64,000 nt of DNA from CAADGV01 sp040290295. Lineage in GTDB: Bacteria > Bacteroidota > Ignavibacteria > UBA10030 > UBA6906. Shown here piece by piece: positions 24,636 through 33,073 of this stretch; the stretch's first letter is position 1; each line of letters opens with the position of its first letter. The notes under the pieces were generated by a model. It had not been told where the DNA came from. It searched no databases and saw nothing but the letters and a program-made list of their open reading frames with translations. The position numbers and the translations under genes were made by a program. The stretch spans positions 124,001 to 188,000 of the forward strand of contig PSMW01000002.1 in NCBI GenBank assembly GCA_040290295.1, in the 5' to 3' direction.

Positions 24636-27044
24636 ATGCCTTTCGTAGCCCGCGTTCTTCTTATGGTGTCGCTCATCGCTTTTCCGGCTCTTACCTTCGC
24701 TCAACTCTCATCGTTCGTTGCCTCGATCAGTCCCGCCGACGCAGTGAGCGAGACGCCGCTGGTGATCACCGTGGAGTTGCGTGAAGGCGAGGCGATCGAA
24801 CGCGTGCTCTTCGTCTATCGCGCTTACGGTGAGGGAAGCTGGAATAGGAGAGAGATGGAACTGCGCGGCAATGCCGCGTTCGTTCGGCTGCCCGCGCAGG
24901 TTGTCGAACCGCCATACCTCGAGCATTATCTGGTTTTGGTGAAGCGTTCGGGCAGTCTTGAATCGCACCCGCTGAGTGAGAGTAGTGATCCGTTCGAACG
25001 CCCCCCGAGTCGTACGTTACAAATGCCGGTCGTGCGCAAAGAGGAAGACGTGCAGGTGATGTTTCTCAGCCCTGAACCGAATGCAACGTACGAACCCGCC
25101 GACGTGCTCATCTCGATGTCGCTGTTTCGTGCCGATTCGCTTGTTGTTCGCCGCGCCACGCAGATCCTGCTCGATGGTGCGGATGTAACCCGCGATGCGG
25201 TCATGACGGAGGATCTCTTCGTGTACGTGCCAGCCAACAATGGCGTAACCTTGAAACCGGGGCGACACCGTGTGAGCGTGCTTCTCTTCAACAGGGAAGG
25301 CAAGCTGCATCGGCAGGCGGTAACGCAATTCTATGTCAGCGGCGAGGTCGAACCGCTGGATCTTCCTTACCTTCCGTTCGTGTACACGGGCAGCGTCGAT
25401 TTGGAATCGCGTAACGAAAAAGTGAACAACGCGCACACATGGTACAATCGCGGTGGCGCACGCTTCAGCGGAAGCCAAGGCGATTGGCGTTTCAACGCGA
25501 ACGTGTTCGTCACCTCCGATGAGCTTCCTTCACGCCAGCCACAGAATCGTTATTACGCTTCGCTCGAATCGCAGTGGTTGACCATCGGGTACGGCGATTG
25601 CTACCCGAACTTTCCGAACCTTGTGCTGAGCGGTAAGCGCGTACGCGGCTTGAATACGTCGCTGCGTTTCGGCAAGTTCAATGTTGATCTTGCACTTGGG
25701 CAGACCGTGCGCGGCATCGAAGGCGCGTTGGTCAAGACCATTCCGGCAGATCAACTGATCGCCGAGCAACAAGCCGATCGCTTTGCCGCGTACGCTCGCA
25801 TCGATTCGTTGACCTGGGGAAAGTACACCTACGGGACGTACGAACGCGATCTGTTCGTCGTCAGACCCAGCTTCGGGTCGGGCGAGAAGTACCAGATCGG
25901 CTTCACGTGGCTCAAATCCAAGGACGATCTCAGTTCGATTCGCTTCGGCACCCGACCTCAAGAGAATGTGGTGATCGGGACCGATTTCGTCACGCGGTTC
26001 GATAGGAATAGGATCGAACTCTCCGCACAAGCCGCATTCAGTGCGTTCAACAGCGACATCTCCAGCGGCAATTTCACCGATGCCTACATCGATTCTGTGT
26101 ACAAGAAGGATGCGCAAGCCATCAAAGATGCGCGCGACATTCTGAAAAAGTTCATCACGGTAAACGACAATCTGCGTCCGCTCTCCTTCAAGAATCTTTC
26201 AACGCTCGCCTACGACGTGGCACTCGGGCTGAATTATTTCGAGAACGCGTTCAAAGCAACGTATCTCTACCGCGGGAGCGATTTCATGTCGTTCGGGCAA
26301 ACGTTCTTGCGAACCGACATTGCCGGCTTCAATCTGCTCGATCGGCTTCGCTTACCGGAGCAACGGCTGTTTTTGACGCTCGGCTACGAACGGCTCACCG
26401 ACAACACGAGCAAGACGAAAGCAACCACAACGCGCTTCACCACAGTGAACGTGGCGCTGACCTACGACGCCCCGCCTGAGTTACCGAGCCTGAGCCTGGG
26501 GTACGCGCATTTTGCCAACGTGAACGATCTGTTTATCGATGGTCCCGACTCCATCAGTGCAGTCAACGACAAGACCAACCGCTACTACCTCTACGCGATG
26601 CAACGCTTCGCCTGGGGTGCGCACCATGTGGCGACACTCGGTGTGTCGATGTCGTACCGCAACGACTTCACTCGCCGCAATCTCGACGTCAAGAACATCG
26701 CCGTGACGGCAAGTATCAACACGCGCTTCACCATACCCCTTCAAACAACTGTCGGCTACGCGCTGAACGTCAACGAGTTTCCAACGGGATCGGCCTCATC
26801 GCGCACACGCTTGAACTACTCCAGGCTGACCTTGTACGGCAAATATACGTTCGGGCAAGAGCTTGTCGCGTTGACAGGCTCGTTCAATCCTACGTTCGGC
26901 GCCTTTTCCCGGTTCACGCTCGATTCTTCCCTGCAGTGGAATGCTTTGCGCAACATGTGGTTCATCGTGCAGTACAGCTACTTCCGGAATCAAGGATTGC
27001 CCGACGACGATTTTTGGAGCCTGAAGTACCGGCTTGAGTACTGA
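24636..27044 (+). CDS. Large outer-membrane beta-barrel protein
   Basis: About 802 residues. A signal peptide (VARVLLMVSLIAFPALTFAQ) is followed by two soluble beta-sandwich-like domains (VSETPLVITVELREGEAIERVLFVYRAYGEGSWNRREMEL, then EPNATYEPADVLISMSLF). From about residue 240 on there are many alternating strands (for example YASLESQWLTIGYGDCYPNF, NVDLALGQTVRGIEGALV, ATLGVSMSYRNDF), ending NMWFIVQYSYFRN..FWSLKYRLEY with an aromatic last strand. It has no TonB box or plug. ATG 24636 gives a standard signal peptide; ATGs at 24603 and 24615 are possible. Its stop overlaps the start of the CHASE2-cyclase by one base, so the two are tightly coupled. Confidence 0.82.
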   Translation: MPFVARVLLMVSLIAFPALTFAQLSSFVASISPADAVSETPLVITVELREGEAIERVLFVYRAYGEGSWNRREMELRGNAAFVRLPAQVVEPPYLEHYLVLVKRSGSLESHPLSESSDPFERPPSRTLQMPVVRKEEDVQVMFLSPEPNATYEPADVLISMSLFRADSLVVRRATQILLDGADVTRDAVMTEDLFVYVPANNGVTLKPGRHRVSVLLFNREGKLHRQAVTQFYVSGEVEPLDLPYLPFVYTGSVDLESRNEKVNNAHTWYNRGGARFSGSQGDWRFNANVFVTSDELPSRQPQNRYYASLESQWLTIGYGDCYPNFPNLVLSGKRVRGLNTSLRFGKFNVDLALGQTVRGIEGALVKTIPADQLIAEQQADRFAAYARIDSLTWGKYTYGTYERDLFVVRPSFGSGEKYQIGFTWLKSKDDLSSIRFGTRPQENVVIGTDFVTRFDRNRIELSAQAAFSAFNSDISSGNFTDAYIDSVYKKDAQAIKDARDILKKFITVNDNLRPLSFKNLSTLAYDVALGLNYFENAFKATYLYRGSDFMSFGQTFLRTDIAGFNLLDRLRLPEQRLFLTLGYERLTDNTSKTKATTTRFTTVNVALTYDAPPELPSLSLGYAHFANVNDLFIDGPDSISAVNDKTNRYYLYAMQRFAWGAHHVATLGVSMSYRNDFTRRNLDVKNIAVTASINTRFTIPLQTTVGYALNVNEFPTGSASSRTRLNYSRLTLYGKYTFGQELVALTGSFNPTFGAFSRFTLDSSLQWNALRNMWFIVQYSYFRNQGLPDDDFWSLKYRLEY

Positions 27045-29239
27045 TGAATCCTCGGCTGCGTAAATTTCTCGTCGCTCTGGCATCTGCCGTCTGTGCCTTC
27101 CTTTTTGCCGACGTGGACGTCTTGCAACTCGGCTTCAACCGATTAGAACTCGCGTGGCTCGACTATCGCTTTCAAGCTCGCGGGAGCCGTTCCTCGATTG
27201 CCGACTCGAGCAAGATTGTCATCGTCGAAATATCGGACAAGTCCTTTACCTCCCTCTCTCCTCAGTGGCCCTGGCCCCGTTCCTATTACGCCAAGCTTCT
27301 CCGCAACCTGAAGAGTGCCGGCGCGAAGGTCGTCGGCATCGATATCATCCTCAGCGGTCCCGATCCGTACTCACCGACGAACGACGAGGACCTGCATGCA
27401 GCGATTCGCGAAACAGGCATCGTTGTGCTGGCGGGGAAGATGGACGAGCCCTCGCCGCACTACCAAGTGAAACGCGAGCAGGAGAATTTCGGGAATCTCT
27501 TCTTCGCTGTGGATAGCTCCCTGGGACTGGTCAACATTCGTAACGATGCCGACGGTGTCTTTCGCCGTTATGCACCGTATTGGGAGTCGCGCTACAATCG
27601 TGCAACGGGACACGCGGACGTGCAGCGCATACCCACATTCGGGTTTGCTGTTCTCAACAAGTACTTCAACATGCCGCCTCGTGCAACCGCAGAGAATAAC
27701 GCGAACGAATTTCTCTTCGCTGGTCGTCGTATTCCGAAGTACGATCAGTCCTCGCTGCTGATCAATTTGTATGGCCCCAGCGGCACGTTTCGGCGCGTTA
27801 ACTTCGCCGACGTTCTCGACGACGAAACGATCACGACCACCGATGAGGCATCAAGCGGTCAGGAGATCAACACCTTCAGCGATCCGGAGTACGGCTACAA
27901 GTACGACGGAACGTTCAAGGATAAAATCGTGCTGGTCGGCTCGACCATACCCGAACACCACGACTTGTTCCCCGTGGCATTCGCGCAGCGTCAGGAGCAG
28001 GGAACGAATCTCATGTATGGCGTCGAGATTCATGCGCACGTTATCGAGAGTGTTCTACGCGGCGAGTTTCTCACGCGCTCGCCCATCTGGGCGGACCTTC
28101 TCCTCATCGTGATGTGTTCCTTCCTTACGTTCTATGGAACGTCGGCGCTGCGCGGCAGCCGATGGTTGCGGCACTTCATTCTGGAGTTCTTTCTGTTCGT
28201 GCTGATCGTGCTCGAAATGTGGGCGGTGGTCGCGCTCTCGGTAAAGGCGTTCGTGCAGTACAGCATCGTCCTTGCAACCATCGGTCCGCTGACCGGCATC
28301 TTCGTTTCCTATGCTGCGAGCGCCGTCTATCATTTCGTCAACGAACGCAAACGCCGACTGATGATCAGATCCATGTTTAGCACCTACGTCAATCCAAAAG
28401 TCGTGGACGAGTTGATCCTTCATCCCGAAAAACTCAAGCTTGGCGGCGAACGCAAAGAACTGACCGTGCTCTTCAGCGACATCGAAGGCTTCACGACCAT
28501 TGCCGAGAACCTTCCGTCGGAAGGGCTTGTCAGTTTGCTGAATGAATATTTTGGTGAGATGACGACACTCATCCTGCAAAACGACGGCACGCTCGACAAG
28601 TTTTTCGGCGATGCGATCGTCGCGTTTTGGGGCGCACCGTTACCGCAACACGATCATGCTCTGCGGGCATGTCTCAGTGCACTCGCCATGCAGAGACGCC
28701 TTGCCGAGATGCGAGAGCGCTGGCATAACGATCGCAAGCCGCGGTTGCATGTCCGCATCGGGATCAACACGGGAGAGATGGTGGTGGGGAACTTGGGTGG
28801 AACGAAGAAGTTCGACTACACCGTCATCGGCGACGGCGTCAACATTGCCTCTCGCTTGGAAGGAGCCAACCGCGTGTATCGCACCGGTATTATGGCGAGC
28901 GAGACAACCTACGAACGTGTCAAGCACAAGATTGTGGGAAGAGAATTGGATTTGATTGCGGTGAAGGGCCGCCGCGAGCCGCTGCGCACATTCGAGTTGT
29001 TGCAAACCCTTGACGGGGCACTCGACCCAACCCTCGAACGGTTCCTCCAATTGTATCATGCCGCTCTACGGTTGTATCGCGGGCGGCAGTGGGATGGCGC
29101 GATCGCGATGTTCGGTGCTGCGCTCGAGCTCCGTCCCCACGATTATCCCACGCGATTGCATTTGGAGCGCGCAGAGTACTTCAAACGGAATCCCCCGCCC
29201 GAAGAATGGGACGGCGTCGTGGAACTGACCATGAAGTGA
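27044..29239 (+). CDS. CHASE2-domain class III adenylate/guanylate cyclase
   Basis: A 731-residue membrane receptor. A single N-terminal membrane helix (FLVALASAVCAFLFADV) precedes a periplasmic CHASE2 domain (about 35-345, with KIVIVEISDKS, WPWPRSYYAKLL, VVGIDIIL and DKIVLVGST). Three hydrophobic segments follow (about 350-430), then a class III cyclase domain. The metal aspartates are Asp479 in VLFSDIEGFT and Asp523 in FFGDAIVAFWG; the latter block is preceded by the purine-reading Lys of LDKF, and DYTVIGDGVNIASRLE follows. Lys suggests ATP use. About 80 C-terminal residues resemble one TPR (YHAALRLYRGRQWDGAIAMFGAALELRPHDY). It presumably makes cAMP in response to an envelope signal. Confidence 0.93.
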   Translation: MNPRLRKFLVALASAVCAFLFADVDVLQLGFNRLELAWLDYRFQARGSRSSIADSSKIVIVEISDKSFTSLSPQWPWPRSYYAKLLRNLKSAGAKVVGIDIILSGPDPYSPTNDEDLHAAIRETGIVVLAGKMDEPSPHYQVKREQENFGNLFFAVDSSLGLVNIRNDADGVFRRYAPYWESRYNRATGHADVQRIPTFGFAVLNKYFNMPPRATAENNANEFLFAGRRIPKYDQSSLLINLYGPSGTFRRVNFADVLDDETITTTDEASSGQEINTFSDPEYGYKYDGTFKDKIVLVGSTIPEHHDLFPVAFAQRQEQGTNLMYGVEIHAHVIESVLRGEFLTRSPIWADLLLIVMCSFLTFYGTSALRGSRWLRHFILEFFLFVLIVLEMWAVVALSVKAFVQYSIVLATIGPLTGIFVSYAASAVYHFVNERKRRLMIRSMFSTYVNPKVVDELILHPEKLKLGGERKELTVLFSDIEGFTTIAENLPSEGLVSLLNEYFGEMTTLILQNDGTLDKFFGDAIVAFWGAPLPQHDHALRACLSALAMQRRLAEMRERWHNDRKPRLHVRIGINTGEMVVGNLGGTKKFDYTVIGDGVNIASRLEGANRVYRTGIMASETTYERVKHKIVGRELDLIAVKGRREPLRTFELLQTLDGALDPTLERFLQLYHAALRLYRGRQWDGAIAMFGAALELRPHDYPTRLHLERAEYFKRNPPPEEWDGVVELTMK

Positions 29240-29320
29240 ACAGTCCCTTCTGCTGCTCGGAACCGACGTACGCATCACAAACGAACGGTGCATCGCTGCC
29301 GATAGCGACCGAAACGTTCC

Positions 29321-29349
29321 TTGTTATTCACTCGTGTTATGGATATATT
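29321..29349 (+). promoter_or_regulatory. Candidate promoter of the TPR-DUF4292-EnvC-sigma54-activator operon
   Basis: TTGTTA (29321-29326), a 17-base spacer, then TATATT (29344-29349). It stands about 33 bases before a GTG with good ribosome site (AAAGGGA) that is the likely start of the gap-interrupted TPR gene. Confidence 0.5.
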
Positions 29350-29405
29350 TTTTTTTCGAGAATGGTAAAGAAAGGGACGTGGTGAACACAACGCGGGCGT
29401 TTGTT

Positions 29406-29491
29406 NNNNNNNNNNNNNNNNNNNNNNNNNNNNNNNNNNNNNNNNNNNNNNNNNNNNNNNNNNNNNNNNNNNNNNNNNNNNNNNNNNNNNN
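29406..29491. other. Assembly gap of 86 N
   Basis: The gap removes the N-terminus of the TPR gene. If translation starts at GTG 29382 (MNTTRAFV before the gap), the true gap must be a multiple of 3, so 86 cannot be its exact length. The missing part should hold the signal peptide or lipobox. Confidence 0.95.
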
Positions 29492-31093
29492 CCTCCCGCC
29501 GTGAGCGATCTTGCAACGCAACATGTCATCAACGGATCGTTGTTCGAGATGCGCGGCGACTATGCGCAAGCCGTGCTGGAGTTTCAAGATGCTCTCCGCT
29601 ACGACAAGAGCGCAGGAATCTATTTTGCTCTTGCCAAAAACTACGCGGCACTCAACAAGCACTCGCTCGCCATCGAGTCCGCCCGGCAAGCCGTCCGGCT
29701 CGATCCCGACAACGTCGAGTATCGAACGATGCTCGCGGTGTCGTTCGCACAGGTGTTCGAACTGGACTCGGCGGTTGCGGCGTACGAAGAAATAGTCAAG
29801 CGCGACTCGAACAACATCGAGTCGTGGTTCAACTTGGCGCGCCTCCAACAAGCGCGCTCCCCCCAAAAAGCTCTCCAAACGTACGAAGAGATCACCAGCC
29901 GCTTTGGCCCGCAGTGGGAGGTGTTGTTGCAGATGGTCGAAGTGTATAACGCCGCAGGCGAGTTCGGCAAGGCTGCCGAAACGATGAAACGGATGACCGA
30001 ACTCGACCCGGGCAACATGGACTTGCTCCAGAGCCTTGCACGCGCATATATGCGTGCCGATCGAACGGAAGAAGCGCTGAAGCTGTATTGGGATTTGATC
30101 GAGCGCGACCCGGATAACGTCGCGTACCTTGCCGAACTTGGTGGCGTGTATCTGGCGAAGAAGGACTACGAGAAGGCGCAGGCGGAGTTCGACCGTGTGC
30201 TGAGCGCCGACTCCGTTGCCATCGATGCCAAGCTGCGGATCGGCGAAATGTACTTCAATCACTTAGAAAAAGACTCGACGCTTGCTCCTCGCGCGCAAGC
30301 CGTCTTCGAACGGATCGCTCGACAGCATCCGCAAGATTGGCGTGCGTACTGGTTCCTCGGCGCTATCGGCGCCATCACGCACAACGATTCGCTTTCGCTC
30401 GTCAACTTCAAGTGCGTTACCGAATTGGCGAGCTGGAATGCCGACGCATGGGTGTATCTTTCATCCGTCTTTTTGGAGAAAAACGATTACCAATCGGTCG
30501 TGACCGTGTTGGAATCGGCACTGCACATTCTTCCCGACGAGCCGCGCATCAATTCGATCCTCGGCTTCGCCTACAACCGTTTGGGGCGAACCGACGATGC
30601 ACTGCGCGTGTTGGAGAAGGCGCACACGCTCGATCCCAAGGACATCAACACCATTTCGCAACTTGCACTCATCTACGACAGCATGCATCGCTTCGAGGAG
30701 TCGGATTCGCTGTACGAACAGGGACTGCGCTTGGCACCGAACAATCATCTTCTTCTCAATAACTACAGCTACAGCTTGGCTGAGCGCGGCTTGCAACTCC
30801 ACCGCGCATTGGAGATGGCAAAACGGACGGTCGAGCAACAACCCGACAATCAATCGTATCTCGATACCATCGGTTGGGTATACTTCAAGCTCGGTAACTA
30901 CATCGAAGCAGAGCGATGGATCAAGAAAGCGATCGAGAAAGGAAATGCCAGCGCCGTCTTGTACGAACATCTTGGCGACATCTATGATCGGATGAACGAT
31001 CGTGAGCGAGCCTTGGAACAGTGGGACATTGCTCTCAAACTCGACGTCAACAACGCTGCATTGAAAGAAAAAATCTCCCGTTCATCACGATGA
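29492..31093 (+). CDS. TPR-repeat (lipo)protein, N-terminus lost in assembly gap
   Basis: The resolved part (about 534 residues) begins PPAVSDLATQHVINGSLFEMRGDYAQAVLEFQDALRY, the usual start of the mature form of a conserved TPR protein in Bacteroidota/Chlorobi. It contains about 14 TPR units (e.g. HSLAIESARQAVRLDPDNVEYR, NYSYSLAERGLQLHRALEMAKRTVEQQPDNQSYLDTIGWVYFKLG). The start is probably GTG 29379 or 29382, before the gap; GTG 29501 is the first start after it. The gene overlaps the DUF4292 start (ATGA). The order TPR-DUF4292-EnvC recurs in this phylum and points to a cell-envelope assembly role. Confidence 0.88.
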   Translation, partial: PPAVSDLATQHVINGSLFEMRGDYAQAVLEFQDALRYDKSAGIYFALAKNYAALNKHSLAIESARQAVRLDPDNVEYRTMLAVSFAQVFELDSAVAAYEEIVKRDSNNIESWFNLARLQQARSPQKALQTYEEITSRFGPQWEVLLQMVEVYNAAGEFGKAAETMKRMTELDPGNMDLLQSLARAYMRADRTEEALKLYWDLIERDPDNVAYLAELGGVYLAKKDYEKAQAEFDRVLSADSVAIDAKLRIGEMYFNHLEKDSTLAPRAQAVFERIARQHPQDWRAYWFLGAIGAITHNDSLSLVNFKCVTELASWNADAWVYLSSVFLEKNDYQSVVTVLESALHILPDEPRINSILGFAYNRLGRTDDALRVLEKAHTLDPKDINTISQLALIYDSMHRFEESDSLYEQGLRLAPNNHLLLNNYSYSLAERGLQLHRALEMAKRTVEQQPDNQSYLDTIGWVYFKLGNYIEAERWIKKAIEKGNASAVLYEHLGDIYDRMNDRERALEQWDIALKLDVNNAALKEKISRSSR

Positions 31094-31872
31094 AGTGTTC
31101 CCCCATTCTGTTGGCGCTCGCCGTCCCCCTTCTCTTCATGTCGTGCGCTCCGAGACGCGCCGCCGTTGTGCTCGATACCGCAGTCACGACGCCGGACCTG
31201 CTCCGCGCCATGGTGGAAGAGAACGCGCGGAGAATTGTCGCCGTGTCGGGAAGCGGTGTGATCACATTCGACAGCCCCGAGCTTGCCGGCAGCGCTGGGT
31301 TCGAGTCCGCACTCAAGAAACCCGACTCCCTGTTGATTACGCTCGAAGGACCGTTCGGCATCGACGTGGGGACGGTCTTCCTGTGCAAGGATACGTATGT
31401 TGTGTATAACAGCATGGAGAACAGCTTGCTTACCGGTTCTCCGACAACAACGAGCTTCCGATCGTTCTTGCCGTTCGACTTAACGTACGAGCAGATTCTC
31501 AGTGCGTTCAGCGGCGTGTTTCCTCCGCCCGATCGGGAGGCGGCGCCGATGAGCTACACGATCGAGGACGAGCAGTTTGTGATGGTGTATCGCTGCCGAA
31601 CGCGGCGTTGCACCTATGTTATCGATCCACACTATCTGGTGGTAACGCGCTACGAGGTGGCGGATGACGACGGTACCCTGCTGCTGCAAGCGCGTGCATC
31701 GTCTCTGTCCGAACAAAGCGGTCTCGGCTCTGCCCGCCGCATCCGCATCTGGTTTCCCAGGGAAAGCTGCCAAGTCTCCATCGCGTTCAACAGGATGAAA
31801 CTCAATCCGGACGAATTGGATTTTCGCTTCACCATACCTTCGAACGCACGGCGCATCGAACGAGGGCACTGA
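31090..31872 (+). CDS. DUF4292 lipoprotein
   Basis: A 260-residue lipoprotein (MKCSPILLALAVPLLFMSCAPRR, lipobox-like FMSC) of the DUF4292 family, whose fold is thought to be similar to LolA/LolB lipoprotein carriers. Conserved features include VSGSGVITFDSPE-like, DSLLITLEGPFGIDVGTVFL, YVVYNSMENSLLTG and a C-terminal LNPDELDFRFTIPSNARRI. It probably handles lipoproteins or lipids in the periplasm; this is inference from fold. The ATG overlaps the TPR stop, and the EnvC-like gene follows one base after the stop. Confidence 0.83.
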   Translation: MKCSPILLALAVPLLFMSCAPRRAAVVLDTAVTTPDLLRAMVEENARRIVAVSGSGVITFDSPELAGSAGFESALKKPDSLLITLEGPFGIDVGTVFLCKDTYVVYNSMENSLLTGSPTTTSFRSFLPFDLTYEQILSAFSGVFPPPDREAAPMSYTIEDEQFVMVYRCRTRRCTYVIDPHYLVVTRYEVADDDGTLLLQARASSLSEQSGLGSARRIRIWFPRESCQVSIAFNRMKLNPDELDFRFTIPSNARRIERGH

Positions 31873-31873
31873 T

Positions 31874-33073
31874 ATGCAAACACGGCAAGCATTGCACATC
31901 GGTGTAGCACTCGGCATCGTGTCGCTCGCCGTCCTTGCCTCGGAACAGCAGGAACTGCGCACCCGCCAGACCGAACTCCAAAACATCCGCGACCAGATTC
32001 GCCAGTACGAACACAACATCCGCGAGCAGTCATCGAAGGAGCAGACGACCTTGGAATTGCTGGATGCCTACGACAGAAAGGCGACGTTGCTGCGCACCTT
32101 GATTGCCCGATTGCGCGCCCAAGAGGAGGACCTGCAGAAAGCCATCGCCGTGACGCGTGCAGATCTCGCGCGTCTCGACGATCAGCTCCGATTCTTGAAA
32201 GAACATTATGCCCGTTACGTCCGTTCTGCCTATGAGGCGGGGCGAGCGCAGGACATCGAATTGCTCCTCTCGGCAAACTCCATCAACCAATTCTCCGTCC
32301 GTTCCTACTATCTGCGCCGCTTTACGGAACAACGCAAACGCGACGCAGAGAAGATCACGCGCAAACGCACCGAACTGGAACAGGTGCAGTTTCGTTTGCA
32401 GTTACAACTCGCCGAAGAGCGCCGCTTGATTGCCGAGAAAGCCGAAGAAGAAGACCGCCTTGCAGCACTCGTCGCTGAGCGGAAGCTCGTCTTAGCGAAC
32501 ATCCGCAAGGACAAGACCATGCTGCAGCGTGAAGTGGAACGAAAGAAACGCGCTGCGCAAGAACTCGAACGCGTCATCGCCGACCTGATCGAAGCCGACC
32601 GCTTGAAGAAAGAGAAGCGCGATGGCGAGCTTCGAGAGCGCAAACTGCCGCAACCGCCGCCCACCGTCGGCACCTTCGCCTCGAAGAAAGGGAAACTCCG
32701 TTGGCCCGTCAGCGAAGGTGTTGTGGTTGCGAAGTTCGGCAACCACGTGCATCCACGCCTGAAGACGGTGACGATGAATACCGGGATCGACATTGAAGTC
32801 AAAGCCGGTTCGCCCGTCGTTAGTGTCGCCGACGGCGAAGTCTCCACCATCTTGTGGTATCCTTCCTACGGCAACCTTCTCATCATCAATCATTACGATG
32901 GCTATCGGACGGTGTACACGCACTTAGCCGAGATTCTCGTGACGGAGGGGCAGAAAGTGAAAGAGGGCGAACGGATCGGCACGAGCGGTGAAGCGATCGA
33001 TGGACCACGCTTGCACTTCGAGTTGTGGAAGGATCGGGAAAAGCAGAACCCCGAACAGTGGTTGAGCAAATGA
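31874..33073 (+). CDS. EnvC-like murein hydrolase activator (degenerate LytM/M23)
   Basis: A 399-residue secreted protein: an N-terminal signal, about 230 residues of coiled coil (LRTRQTELQNIRDQIRQYE onward), then a LytM/M23 domain (GIDIEVKAGSPVVSVADGEV, NHYDGYRTVYTHLAE, RLHFELWKDREKQNPEQWL). The metal-site His of the usual HxGxD is Asn here (MNTGID) and the first His of HLHFE is Arg (RLHFE). The domain therefore lacks residues for zinc catalysis and should activate amidases at the division site, as EnvC does. Its stop overlaps the start of the next gene (ATGA), tying it to the CHASE2-sigma-54 regulator. Confidence 0.9.
   Translation: MQTRQALHIGVALGIVSLAVLASEQQELRTRQTELQNIRDQIRQYEHNIREQSSKEQTTLELLDAYDRKATLLRTLIARLRAQEEDLQKAIAVTRADLARLDDQLRFLKEHYARYVRSAYEAGRAQDIELLLSANSINQFSVRSYYLRRFTEQRKRDAEKITRKRTELEQVQFRLQLQLAEERRLIAEKAEEEDRLAALVAERKLVLANIRKDKTMLQREVERKKRAAQELERVIADLIEADRLKKEKRDGELRERKLPQPPPTVGTFASKKGKLRWPVSEGVVVAKFGNHVHPRLKTVTMNTGIDIEVKAGSPVVSVADGEVSTILWYPSYGNLLIINHYDGYRTVYTHLAEILVTEGQKVKEGERIGTSGEAIDGPRLHFELWKDREKQNPEQWLSK

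Noticed and set aside
29406..29491. The 86-N gap considered as a mobile-element insertion
   Set aside because: Flanks are a promoter-like leader and the mature start of a known TPR family; nothing suggests transposase or terminal repeats.
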